From Nostoc sp. T09 (GTDB taxonomy: Bacteria > Cyanobacteriota > Cyanobacteriia > Cyanobacteriales > Nostocaceae): a stretch of 47,627 nt of DNA. Location of the stretch: positions 1 through 47,627 of the forward strand of contig NZ_MTAV01000015.1 of the NCBI RefSeq assembly GCF_002154695.1, read 5' to 3'. Numbering within the stretch: the stretch's first letter is position 1; every line of letters starts with the position of its first letter. Of the stretch, positions 18,162-27,196 are shown in pieces. A model generated the notes under the pieces. It did no database searches. It saw only the letters and a list, made by a program, of their open reading frames with translations, and had not been told where the DNA came from. The position numbers were made by a program, and so were the translations under genes.

Positions 18162-19163
18162 ATGAAAGCAGAGCTTCTCAAAAGATTTTTTAGAGCGATC
18201 GCTAGTTCAGATCAAGAAGCGATTGATAAGCTTACATATCTAGTCATTGAAGAAGAACGGAGTAAGGGACACACTCTCTTAGCTGACCAGTTAGAAACTA
18301 TTACTAAAAAGAGTCAGAAAGATAAGTCTACCAACTCAATCAAACCTCCGTCCTCAGTACCGGAAAACTTACAGGCTTTAACTGAATTACCAACTAGTAA
18401 ACGATTTAATCTTCCCTTAGTAACTATTATACCGAGGGAGAAATTACGCCATCACATGGTGTTGCCTGAAAATATTGAGAAGCGTTTTCGTCGAATTGAA
18501 CGCGAATATGCAGCCAGAGATAGGCTGGCTCATCATGGACTACGTTACAGACAAAAAATTCTTCTTTATGGCCCTCCTGGTTGTGGAAAGACACTGGGAG
18601 CAGAACGTTTAGCTTGGAATACTGGTCTACCACTTTTAAAAGTGCGGTTTGATGCAATGGTATCGTCTTTTTTAGGCGAAACTGCAACCAATTTGAGACT
18701 TGTATTTGAGGATGCTTCAAAAAATCCATGTTTATTGTTTCTTGATGAATGTGACTCGATTGCTAAGTCACGAGAAGACTCTCAAGAAGTTGGAGAAATT
18801 AAGCGGGTAGTCAATACATTTTTACAAATTTTAGATGAATATCAACCTTCTTCGGGGCTTTTGGTAGCAGCAACAAATCTGAATAAATCTCTAGATACTG
18901 CTCTTTGGAGAAGATTTGATGACTTAATTGCAGTACCCAAACCAGGAGAACAAGAGCTAGAATTTATACTAAAGGAAACACTATCTGCAATTGAAATTGG
19001 ATCTATCAACTGGTCAAAGATAATTGAGCAGATGAAAGGTTTTTCTGCGGCTCAAGCTGTGAGAGTTGCTCAAGATGCAGCTAAACGAGCAATCCTGGAG
19101 CGAGAGGAGCTAGTGATTCAAGAACACTTAGAAGAAGCGATCGCAGAAATCAAGGTTTCCTAA
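18162..19163 (+). CDS. ietA: IetA-like AAA+ ATPase of an IetAS defence pair
   Basis: A 333-residue classical AAA ATPase. A helical N-terminal region (1-50) and a polar linker lead to the ATPase core (about 95-330). Walker A is GPPGCGKT (137-144), Walker B LLFLDECD with Asp195/Glu196, and there is a following arginine-finger-type ALWRRFDD. The next gene, 33 bases on, is an S8 serine protease; this two-gene order is that of IetAS, a system first tied to plasmid exclusion and later shown to block phage. The ATPase is presumed to sense or unfold targets and gate the protease. The start has an AGAGG ribosome site. HIP1 sites occur only near both ends of the gene. Confidence 0.85.
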   Translation: MKAELLKRFFRAIASSDQEAIDKLTYLVIEEERSKGHTLLADQLETITKKSQKDKSTNSIKPPSSVPENLQALTELPTSKRFNLPLVTIIPREKLRHHMVLPENIEKRFRRIEREYAARDRLAHHGLRYRQKILLYGPPGCGKTLGAERLAWNTGLPLLKVRFDAMVSSFLGETATNLRLVFEDASKNPCLLFLDECDSIAKSREDSQEVGEIKRVVNTFLQILDEYQPSSGLLVAATNLNKSLDTALWRRFDDLIAVPKPGEQELEFILKETLSAIEIGSINWSKIIEQMKGFSAAQAVRVAQDAAKRAILEREELVIQEHLEEAIAEIKVS

Positions 19164-19196
19164 TATTAATTCTTGTTTTGGTGTCTGGATAAATAA

Positions 19197-21824
19197 ATGG
19201 TTGAAAGTTCTCAGAGTTTTCCGCATATTCGGCTTAGGCTGACAACAGAAGGAAGTGCTGCATCGCCACCGGGAGGAGGAGGAAAAAAGAATCCCATAAC
19301 ACTCGTTAATCTCAGTAATCGTCAGGGACATGGAGGTAAACTTAAACGTTCGGTTGACTCTTTGATATTTGATTGGCAAGAAACGCAAGAAGAAAGAGAA
19401 CAAGAAGGTAAGCCGCCACTTAAATCTCGACGAATTATCTTACAGATTGACCCTGGTTCTTTTAATCCAGATGGTTTAAAAGCATATGGCATTGAATTGA
19501 TTGCTGATACAGAAGATGGATATATTATCGGTGCATCAGCAGATTTAGAACTTAGTGAGTTACAAGAAAAGATAAAAAAATTTATTAATGAAAAGCATGG
19601 TGGAAATACAGTAGCCCAAATATGGGACATAATAGATGGTCAAAAAAAGCCAGAATTGATTCTTTCTCCAAATTTATATACTGAATTGTATGAGAACTGG
19701 ATACCTATAAAAGAAGAACAAATATATACTGTTGATGTAGGTGTAGCTTGTGTAGGTACTGAAATAAAACTACCTAATTATCCCAAACGACAACCTAATG
19801 ATACTAATGATATTTTTACAAAAAAGGTTAATGATTGGATTCAAAAACGTGAGTTAACAGAGGAAGAGTGGGAAGAAATATCTTGGGAAAGGCAAGATGA
19901 ATTTGAGGAGCTTATTAAATTTTATAAAGGTAGTATTATCAAAGGTTTTCAAGATGAAGGGGGTGAGCTTGGTACAGTTCGTTTACCCGATAGTTTCTCT
20001 TGTCGAATTCAAATTACAGGAAAAGGCTTAAAAGATTTAGTTGAAAATTTTCCTTACATTTTTGAAATTAGTGAGCCAGATCAGTTTTTTGAAATGCTCA
20101 ATCAGGAAAAATTACCTGATTCTAGCACTCCAATTTTTCAACTGGAACCACCAGAGTTTAATGCTCCTAAAGTATGCGTTATAGACAGCGGAATTCAAGA
20201 AATGCATTCTTTGCTAAAGGTAGCAATTGATTCACAAAACTCAACTTCTTGGATTCCTGGTGAAACTGGTAGAACTCCTGATTATGTAAAAAATGGTGGA
20301 CATGGAACGAGAGTAGCTGGCGCATTACTTTATCCGAGTAAAATACCTCGTAGTGGTAAAGAAAAAGCTATTTGCTGGGTACAAAATGCTAGAGTGCTTG
20401 ATGCTAATTGCTACCTACCTGTTCAAGTATTTCCACCTCAGTTATTGAAAGATATCGTAGAGTTTTATTATGATTTAACATCAACCAGAATTTTTAATCA
20501 CTCTATAACTGGCCAGACTCCATGTCTTACTAGATATATGAGTGCATGGGCATCAACCATTGATAATTTAACATGGCAAAAAGATATCCTTGTCATTGTA
20601 TCAGCAGGTAATTTACCTAGAGTGCCATATCCTAAAAAACCTGTTACAAGATTGTCTATCACAGAACATTTTTCAGCAAACAGGCTATACCCGGATTATC
20701 TGCTAGAAGATTCATGTAGAATAGCTAACCCTGCACAGAGTTTCCAAGCTTTAACAGTTGGTTCTATTGCTTCAAATTCTTATAATTCACCACCTTATTC
20801 TTCGATTGCACAAAAGGATCAACCTTCAGCTTTTTCATGTTCTGGGTTAGGAATTTGGAATACTATTAAGCCAGAAGTAGTTGAGTATGGTGGAGATTTA
20901 GTGAAAGATGAAGGTACACCACCAAATATTACTTTCTCTAAAGATGTTTGTCCCGAATTAGTCCGGTCAACTTTGTATGGAGGCCCAGCAGTTGCTGCTG
21001 ATAATATTGGTACATCATTTGCAGCACCAAAAGTAAGTTATATTGCTGCGCGTCTAGCTGCTGAGTTACCAAGTGAAAGTTGCCTTCTTTACCGTGCATT
21101 AATAGTACAATCAGCAAGATGGCCACAATGGGCAATGGCAGATAATGTAAATAAATTGCACGTTCTTCGTCAAATTGGTTACGGGCTTCCCAATGTTGAT
21201 CGTGCTTTGGGTAATTCTCCCAATCGAATCACTTTGATGACAACAGGAGAACGCCGTATTGTAGCTAAACAAGCTCATGTTTACCAAGTAAAACTTCCAG
21301 AACAATTACGTTCTCAAGGGGAATCGCTGGAGATTCTCTTAGAAGTTACTTTGTCATACAAAGCACAACCGCGTCGAACCCGCAGGAATCGCCGAAAATA
21401 TCTTTCAACTTGGCTGGACTGGGACTGTAGTAAGAAAGGTGAAGATCCAGAGAGGTTTCTAGAAAGAATTTTAAAAGAGTATGATGCTCCAGAAGATGCT
21501 GAAAAGGGAGATAAAGGTTTCCAATGGACTCTTGGTAAAAGATCAAAAAACCACGGGAAAATTGAGGGTGTTTCTAGAAGTGCAGGAACCCTTCAGAAGG
21601 ATTGGACAGTTGTAAATTCATTTGAACTTACAGAAGCATTTTCTATTGCAGTTGTTGGACATGAAGGTTGGAATAACGATCCAGAAGCTAACGTTCCATA
21701 CTCTCTAGTTGTGAGCTTTGAAGCTATACAAGCTGATATTCCAATTTATACGCCTTTTGTTGAAGCTCAAGTTGAACTAGAAATTCAGCCATTGGTAGAA
21801 ATTCAATCAACTGTAGGTAGCTGA
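19197..21824 (+). CDS. ietS: IetS-like subtilisin-family (S8) serine protease
   Basis: An 875-residue subtilase. The catalytic triad is complete: Asp330 in VIDSG, His369 in GHGTRVAG and Ser607 in GTSFAAP, with oxyanion-hole Asn472 in SAGN. An N-terminal region of about 320 residues and a C-terminal beta-rich region of about 230 residues flank the protease domain. There is no signal peptide, so it acts in the cytoplasm, unlike most subtilases. This fits a role as effector of the IetAS defence pair with the AAA ATPase upstream. The reading frame is intact. I see no HIP1 site in its 2.6 kb, in contrast to the neighbouring chromosome genes, which suggests acquisition by transfer. Confidence 0.87.
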   Translation: MVESSQSFPHIRLRLTTEGSAASPPGGGGKKNPITLVNLSNRQGHGGKLKRSVDSLIFDWQETQEEREQEGKPPLKSRRIILQIDPGSFNPDGLKAYGIELIADTEDGYIIGASADLELSELQEKIKKFINEKHGGNTVAQIWDIIDGQKKPELILSPNLYTELYENWIPIKEEQIYTVDVGVACVGTEIKLPNYPKRQPNDTNDIFTKKVNDWIQKRELTEEEWEEISWERQDEFEELIKFYKGSIIKGFQDEGGELGTVRLPDSFSCRIQITGKGLKDLVENFPYIFEISEPDQFFEMLNQEKLPDSSTPIFQLEPPEFNAPKVCVIDSGIQEMHSLLKVAIDSQNSTSWIPGETGRTPDYVKNGGHGTRVAGALLYPSKIPRSGKEKAICWVQNARVLDANCYLPVQVFPPQLLKDIVEFYYDLTSTRIFNHSITGQTPCLTRYMSAWASTIDNLTWQKDILVIVSAGNLPRVPYPKKPVTRLSITEHFSANRLYPDYLLEDSCRIANPAQSFQALTVGSIASNSYNSPPYSSIAQKDQPSAFSCSGLGIWNTIKPEVVEYGGDLVKDEGTPPNITFSKDVCPELVRSTLYGGPAVAADNIGTSFAAPKVSYIAARLAAELPSESCLLYRALIVQSARWPQWAMADNVNKLHVLRQIGYGLPNVDRALGNSPNRITLMTTGERRIVAKQAHVYQVKLPEQLRSQGESLEILLEVTLSYKAQPRRTRRNRRKYLSTWLDWDCSKKGEDPERFLERILKEYDAPEDAEKGDKGFQWTLGKRSKNHGKIEGVSRSAGTLQKDWTVVNSFELTEAFSIAVVGHEGWNNDPEANVPYSLVVSFEAIQADIPIYTPFVEAQVELEIQPLVEIQSTVGS

Positions 21825-21986
21825 GGCGATCGCACTCCACACACGAAACTAATACCAATTTGAAAAATGATTCCTACATATGTATGTTGGTTTGAGTAAC
21901 GAAACCAAGGCCAGCAAAAAGCTAGATTTTGTTGAGTTGAATGCAGTAAAACCCAACCTAAACATCTAAAATCCATACCCTAAATA

Positions 21987-22029
21987 AAAACCCTTACCTC
22001 TATCAAAAAAGATTGAAGGTAAAGGTTTT
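21987..22029. terminator. Bidirectional terminator between ietS and the UbiB-like gene
   Basis: AAAACCCTTACCT (21987-21999) pairs with AGGTAAAGGTTTT (22017-22029) at 12 of 13 positions around a 17-base loop. The A-tract at one foot and the T-tract at the other suit both convergent genes. Confidence 0.7.
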
Positions 22030-22047
22030 AAAACAAAAGAAATAGCT

Positions 22048-24117
22048 CTACACTCTTCCAGGTAAAGATAATCTTTCAGGTTGTCCTAACTTCCGACCTT
22101 GAATATTATTAGCATCTTCCGCCGCTAACAAATCCCGAATTAATTTAGCTATCGCTTTTTGCAGCAAGCGGCTAGTAATTTGCTGACCCAAAAGCTGTAC
22201 TCCTGGATTTATCAATAATTGGGCAAGTTGGGGAGCAAGCTGCACTGGATCAAAGCCACGGGTATCTCGAAGAATATTCAAGATACGTTTGATATGCTCT
22301 AAGGTTTGTTGTTGTTCAATTGTCGCGGCGGGAGTTTCGTTAATAGCTGTTATTCCTACCTGTTCGCGCAGTAGGTAGGTGAAGTTATGCAAGACATTTT
22401 TACCTAAAGCATTGATTCCATTAATAAATTCATCTACTAACTTGTCGCGAATGAAACTACCGCGTTCGGAAGCGAGAAAGTCTACCCCTTGATTTACTAC
22501 CAAATTTAAGTCGTAGTCTTCATTACCACGAGCATTTCGTAATAAGTTCTCCAAGCGATTCCACCGGAATTTACCTTCTTTGAAGAGTAAATCTTGCAAT
22601 GATGCTCTGAGTGCTGGTGCTGGATCTGTTAACAGACGTTTCGCTACGTAAGGATAAGCTTCGCTAAGGACTTTAAAGTTGGGATCTATATAAATAGCAA
22701 TCCCTTCCAAAGTTACCAGAGAACGAATAATTAAAGCGTAGTAGGGAGGTACGCGGAAAGGATACTCATACATCAAAGCCGATAGTTCATCAGTGATGCT
22801 TTTAATATTCAACTCTGCAACGCTAGCACCTTGGGCATCTGCAAAGACTCTGGCAAAAGCAGGAATAATTGGTGTTAAGTCGGTTTCTGGTGATAAGAAA
22901 TCTAGCTTAACGTAGTCTTTGGCTAACCCTTCAAAGTCACGGTTAACAACGTGGACGATCGCCTCAATTAAACCATAACGCTGAGGCGGCTGAATCTCGC
23001 TCATCATCCCAAAGTCGAGATAAGCTAATTTGCCATCCAAGGTGGCTAATAAATTACCTGGATGAGGGTCAGCGTGGAAAAATCCATGTTCTAGTAACTG
23101 ACGCAGCGAACACTGGACACCTACTTCGATTAAATAACGAGCATCTATGCCTTTGGCGTTAATTTCTGCTGTTTGCGTTAATTTAATGCCGTTAATCCAC
23201 TCCATCGTCAATACGCGACGATTGGTGTATTCCCAGTAAATTTTCGGTACGTATACATCTTTCATATGACCATATAACTGGAAAAAACGCTCGGCATTTT
23301 CTCCTTCGTGTATATAGTCCATCTCTTCAAAAATGCGATCGCCTAATTCATCAAGAATACCAACTAAATCGCTGCGTACCCGTTTAAAGGTTTTCTTTGC
23401 CCAACCAGCTAGGCGACGTAAAATATATAAATCAATGGTAATCCCTTCTCTTAAGTCGGGACGCTGAACTTTTACTGCTACTTCCTCACCAGTTTTCAGC
23501 TTACCTTTGTAAACTTGCCCCAAAGAAGCAGCTGCAATTGGTTCTGGTGAAAGTTCACTGTAAATTTCCTCTGGCGGCGCGCCTAGTTCTTCTTTAATAA
23601 ATTGATAAGCAATTTCGTTGGGAAAAGGTGGTAACTGGTCTTGTAACTTGGTAAGTTCTTCCAAAAATGCGGGAGGAACCAAATCAGGTCTTGTAGATAA
23701 AGCCTGTCCAATTTTGATGTACGCAGGCCCCAGTCGCGTTAATAATTCTCTAAGTTGAGCAGCTCGGCGGCGATCATTTTTCACCACAATTCCCCGTTTG
23801 CTATCCGACCATAACCCCAAAGCAAAGGAGAGAGTTGGCCCCAAAACAGCAAAAATTCGCCCTAAAACCTGTAGAGGTCTTTGTTGATAATGCGCCGAAA
23901 TCTCTACCGGATCGTAACGCGTCATCTCATATTGAACCTGTGTCGTCAAGGCTCTCTGTTGTTGGGCTGCTATAAGTCTTGGCGATTTAACAACCAAGCC
24001 TTGTGTACCATCTTCTGGCACTACTTCAGCAATATGTAGGTCGTCACGGCGGTTGTTGCTACCGCCATTGTCCTCCTCGATCGGTCGGGAAGTTGGGGGA
24101 AGTGTTTTCACAATCAT
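22048..24117 (-). CDS. AarF/ABC1/UbiB family kinase-like protein
   Basis: A 689-residue protein of the atypical ABC1/UbiB kinase family. The family-specific KxGQ motif (YIKIGQALSTRPDLVP, near residue 135) precedes an Ala-rich nucleotide loop (AAASLGQVYKG), the VAIK-like VAVKVQRP, and the catalytic loop HADPHPGNLL with DFG-type LDFGMM. In bacteria the family supports ubiquinone synthesis; in cyanobacteria and plastids it is tied to prenyl-lipid and plastoquinone/tocopherol metabolism. The C-terminal 200 residues hold hydrophobic helical stretches. ATG 24117 is preferred to the upstream GTG at 24129. Confidence 0.9.
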   Translation of the reverse strand: MIVKTLPPTSRPIEEDNGGSNNRRDDLHIAEVVPEDGTQGLVVKSPRLIAAQQQRALTTQVQYEMTRYDPVEISAHYQQRPLQVLGRIFAVLGPTLSFALGLWSDSKRGIVVKNDRRRAAQLRELLTRLGPAYIKIGQALSTRPDLVPPAFLEELTKLQDQLPPFPNEIAYQFIKEELGAPPEEIYSELSPEPIAAASLGQVYKGKLKTGEEVAVKVQRPDLREGITIDLYILRRLAGWAKKTFKRVRSDLVGILDELGDRIFEEMDYIHEGENAERFFQLYGHMKDVYVPKIYWEYTNRRVLTMEWINGIKLTQTAEINAKGIDARYLIEVGVQCSLRQLLEHGFFHADPHPGNLLATLDGKLAYLDFGMMSEIQPPQRYGLIEAIVHVVNRDFEGLAKDYVKLDFLSPETDLTPIIPAFARVFADAQGASVAELNIKSITDELSALMYEYPFRVPPYYALIIRSLVTLEGIAIYIDPNFKVLSEAYPYVAKRLLTDPAPALRASLQDLLFKEGKFRWNRLENLLRNARGNEDYDLNLVVNQGVDFLASERGSFIRDKLVDEFINGINALGKNVLHNFTYLLREQVGITAINETPAATIEQQQTLEHIKRILNILRDTRGFDPVQLAPQLAQLLINPGVQLLGQQITSRLLQKAIAKLIRDLLAAEDANNIQGRKLGQPERLSLPGRV

Positions 24118-24667
24118 GAAGAATGCCACCGGTCGAATTGATTATGTTAAGCATTGTAACAATATGTTTAGCATCAAGCACCCCGATTTAGTTAGAGGAA
24201 GTGGTTTTCTGTAAAGGAGATCGGGATTTATCTGTTCCAGTTTCCTCTCATTTCAGAAATTGGATTGTAATAATAGCAAACCACTATATTTGCTTGCATC
24301 TCTCATATTGAGAAAAAAATTGTTGTTTAACCTCAAACTAAAAAGGCAATCACAGCAGTTTTCAGTTGAGCGAAACAGCAGAAGTGAAACGCCAAAAGAC
24401 GTTTATTATCAGTTTGTGTACTATTTTCAATGGTATCTTTATTTCTGCCACGCTAGTACTAGAAGTATGTACGGTAGTTACGACCAAGCCAGCAGCCCTG
24501 TCCACATCTATAAGACTTGTTGACTTCCGCGTACTTGTACTGAGTTTGCTAAACTTAAATGGGCTTGCTACTTCTATAATAGTGGCTCATGCTGGTTGCT
24601 AAACGCTCATGCCTAGTCCTAAAAGTTGTAACTATTCGGCATCTGCCCTCATGGAGAATTTGGCTTG
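24118..24667. other. Intergenic region between divergent UbiB-like gene and recN
   Basis: This stretch of about 550 bases contains two overlapping open frames of 78 and 87 codons, but neither has a good start or a protein-like composition. No repeat or RNA could be identified. It presumably holds the two divergent promoters. Confidence 0.5.
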
Positions 24668-26413
24668 ATGTTGCTTTGCCTGCGAATTGAAAACTTTGCC
24701 CTAATTGACCAACTAGAACTGGAATTTGGCGCTGGACTGAATGTATTAACAGGTGAAACCGGCGCGGGAAAATCGATTATTCTAGATGCTATTGATGCTG
24801 CCCTCGGAGGTAAGGTATCTAGTCGCGTCATTCGCACTGGAACTAGCCGAGCGATGGTAGAAGCTACTTTTAAATCTAACGCTACTTTAGCGGCTTGGTT
24901 GAACGAACAAGAAATTGATTCCATAGATGAAAACTCTGTAATCATCAGTCGAGAAATTGCTGCCACGGCTAGTAATATCCGGAGTAGATCGCGGGTGAAT
25001 GGCGTGTTGGTGAATCGGCAGATGATGGGGGGATTTCGCGATCGCTTGGTGGAAATTACTGCCCAAGGCCAAACTGTACAAGTGGGACAATCCGCCCAAG
25101 TCCGTGATTGGTTGGATTTGCATGGTGGCGATTCCCTAATGCAGCAGCGTCAAGCGATCGCGACTGTATTTGCTGTGTATCAACAAGCACGTCTAGCATT
25201 AGAAAAACGCCGGACATCTGAACGGGAACGTTTACAACAACTAGATTTACTTACCTATCAAGTGCAAGAATTAGGCGCGGTAAATCTCAGCGATGCCAAT
25301 GAATTAGAGCAGCTATTACAAGAACGAGAACGCCTGAATCATGTAGTAGATTTGCAACAGATGAGCTACAAGGTCTATCAGGCTTTGTACCAAAACGATA
25401 ACGAAACCCCAGCCGCTGCAGATTTATTGGGAGACAGCGAAGCCACATTAAATGACATGGTGGAGTATGATGCCCAACTGCAACCGCTATTAGATTTGGT
25501 GCGGGATGCCCAAGCGACATTAATGGAAGTGGGTAGGCAGATTAATGCTTATGGAGAAGATTTAGAAGCCGATCCTCAGCGTTTAGAGGAAGTAGAAGAA
25601 CGAATTCGGGAATTAAAGCAGATTTGTCGCAAATATGGGCCTACACTCCAAGAAGCGATCGCCTACTATCAAAAAATCCAAGGGGAATTAGCCGAACTCA
25701 ACGACAGCGAACAATCTATCGAAAGTTTAGAACAGCAAGAACAAGCAAGTTTGGCGAAACTTACCCAAGTTTGTCATAAGTTAACTCAGTTGCGTCGTAC
25801 AGCTGCTAACGATTTAGAATCGCGATTGATTGCTGAACTCAAACCCCTAGCGATGGAAAAGGTGCAATTTAAAGTAGAGATTGTACCTACTTCTCCAACT
25901 GCTACAGGTGCGGACAAAATTACATTTATGTTTAGTCCTAACCCCGGAGAACCACTCCAACCTTTAACAGAAATTGCTTCCGGTGGGGAAATGAGCCGCT
26001 TTTTACTAGCCTTGAAAGCTTGTGTTTCCCAAGCCGATGCAGCAGGGACAATGGTATTTGATGAAATTGATGTGGGTGTGTCGGGAAGAGTCGCCCAAGC
26101 GATCGCGGAAAAATTACACCAGCTGAGCCAACGGTCACAAGTATTATGTGTTACGCACCAACCTTTAGTAGCTGCTATGGCAGACCGCCATTTCCGGGTG
26201 GATAAGCAAATTATCAATCAAAGCAAAGGTAATAAAGCTAACAACGGTAGCAGCGAGCAACGTACCGTAGTGCGTGTTACTGCTTTAGATAATTTAACAA
26301 CTCGCCGGGATGAACTAGCGCAGTTGGCTGGGGGGAAATCAGCTACAGACGCGATCGCTTTTGCAGAATCTCTGTTATTGCAAGCTGCTAATCATCGACG
26401 GGAGAAATCTTAA
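24668..26413 (+). CDS. recN: DNA repair protein RecN
   Basis: A 581-residue SMC-like ATPase for double-strand-break repair. Walker A is GETGAGKS (29-36) right after the N-terminal LRIENFALID. A long central coiled coil (about 150-370) follows. The C-terminal half has the ABC signature ASGGEMSRF, Walker B MVFDEIDVGVSG, and the H-loop CVTHQP. The length is normal. ATG 24668 is used; the frame also opens one codon earlier with TTG. Confidence 0.96.
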   Translation: MLLCLRIENFALIDQLELEFGAGLNVLTGETGAGKSIILDAIDAALGGKVSSRVIRTGTSRAMVEATFKSNATLAAWLNEQEIDSIDENSVIISREIAATASNIRSRSRVNGVLVNRQMMGGFRDRLVEITAQGQTVQVGQSAQVRDWLDLHGGDSLMQQRQAIATVFAVYQQARLALEKRRTSERERLQQLDLLTYQVQELGAVNLSDANELEQLLQERERLNHVVDLQQMSYKVYQALYQNDNETPAAADLLGDSEATLNDMVEYDAQLQPLLDLVRDAQATLMEVGRQINAYGEDLEADPQRLEEVEERIRELKQICRKYGPTLQEAIAYYQKIQGELAELNDSEQSIESLEQQEQASLAKLTQVCHKLTQLRRTAANDLESRLIAELKPLAMEKVQFKVEIVPTSPTATGADKITFMFSPNPGEPLQPLTEIASGGEMSRFLLALKACVSQADAAGTMVFDEIDVGVSGRVAQAIAEKLHQLSQRSQVLCVTHQPLVAAMADRHFRVDKQIINQSKGNKANNGSSEQRTVVRVTALDNLTTRRDELAQLAGGKSATDAIAFAESLLLQAANHRREKS

Positions 26414-26460
26414 TTGGATGTGTCTTTGGGAATTCTAAAATTGTAGTTATTAGCTGTTTT

Positions 26461-26874
26461 ATGAACCACAGAGACACCAAGACACAAAGAGAACCAATTT
26501 CTGAGACAGTTAATCAGGTGGCAAAAGAAATAGTTGATTGTGCATTTGCTGTACATTCTCAACTAGGAGCAGGATTACTTGAGAGAGTGTATGAGGTTTG
26601 CCTAATTTATGAATTAAGGAAGCGAGGTTTAAATGTTGTTTCACAGGTGGAGTTACCTGTTGTTTACGATGATATCTGTTTGGATGCTGGTTTTAGGTTA
26701 GATTTATTAGTTGAGCAATGTGTAGTTGTGGAACTAAAGGCAGTGGAAGCGCTACATCCAGTTCATAAAGCCCAGCTTTTAACGTATCTTAAGCTATCTG
26801 GTTATCGTATAGGCTTACTGCTCAACTTTAATGTTCCTCTCATCAAAGATGGTATTCAACGACTTGTAATTTAA
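26461..26874 (+). CDS. GxxExxY protein (PD-(D/E)XK nuclease superfamily)
   Basis: A 137-residue protein with the eponymous motif in GAGLLERVYE (Gly-x2-Glu-x2-Tyr) and a nuclease-like core. Putative active-site residues are Asp in GFRLDLLVE and Glu-x-Lys in VVELKA. The function of the family is not established. The first ten codons (MNHRDTKTQR) lie within a repeat unit (ACCACAGAGACAC...) whose inverted copy follows the stop codon, so gene and repeat behave as one unit. It lies 47 bases after recN but is probably independent of it. Confidence 0.85.
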   Translation: MNHRDTKTQREPISETVNQVAKEIVDCAFAVHSQLGAGLLERVYEVCLIYELRKRGLNVVSQVELPVVYDDICLDAGFRLDLLVEQCVVVELKAVEALHPVHKAQLLTYLKLSGYRIGLLLNFNVPLIKDGIQRLVI

Positions 26875-26957
26875 ATTATTAATCTCTTTGTGTCTTTGTG
26901 CCTTTGTGGTAAATTTTGCTTTTTTTACAAACTACATAGACACAGAGACACAAAAGT
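26465..26957. repeat. Inverted-repeat unit framing the GxxExxY gene
   Basis: The left arm 26465-26491 starts ACCACAGAGACACC; the right arm 26884-26910 is its reverse complement at 24 of 27 positions. A further direct variant, ACTACATAGACACAGAGACAC, begins near 26930. The same repeat family, without the gene, occurs at 35910-35978. This looks like a small mobile or hitchhiking unit; no transposase is present. Confidence 0.7.
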
Positions 26958-26992
26958 GAAAAATTCAATATTTTATTTATAATCGTAACAAA

Positions 26993-27184
26993 ATGATTAA
27001 ACTCGATCAGTTTTTAAAGTTGGTGGGTATAGCCTCAACTGGAGGACAAGCCAAACTAATGATTCTTGATGGTTATGTCAAAGTCAATGGCATAGTTGAA
27101 ACCCGACGAGGGAGGAAGTTAGTATCAGGAGATCAAGTAACAATAGAAGAGAAAACTTTTGATGTTGGAGAAATAATAGGATAA
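26993..27184 (+). CDS. S4-domain RNA-binding protein (YbcJ-like)
   Basis: A 63-residue protein that is one S4 domain: KLDQFLKLVGIASTGGQAK is the RNA-binding helix-turn segment, then the typical ILDGYVKVNG and VSGDQV. Similar stand-alone S4 proteins (YbcJ, YaaA type) bind structured RNA, often linked to ribosomes. The length matches that family. It converges with the leftward HD gene after only 12 bases. Confidence 0.88.
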   Translation: MIKLDQFLKLVGIASTGGQAKLMILDGYVKVNGIVETRRGRKLVSGDQVTIEEKTFDVGEIIG

Positions 27185-27196
27185 TAGGCTATTCAC

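Noticed and set aside
19197-21824. Secreted housekeeping subtilase or cyanobactin-type protease
   Set aside because: No signal peptide, no precursor-peptide or tailoring genes nearby; the AAA ATPase partner fits IetAS better.
24260-24602. Two overlapping open frames between the UbiB-like gene and recN
   Set aside because: Starts are poor (one needs TTG), no ribosome site, and neither product resembles a protein family.
26461-26874. Classical insertion sequence
   Set aside because: Inverted arms are present, but the only gene is a nuclease-fold GxxExxY protein, not a transposase, and no target duplication was found by eye.
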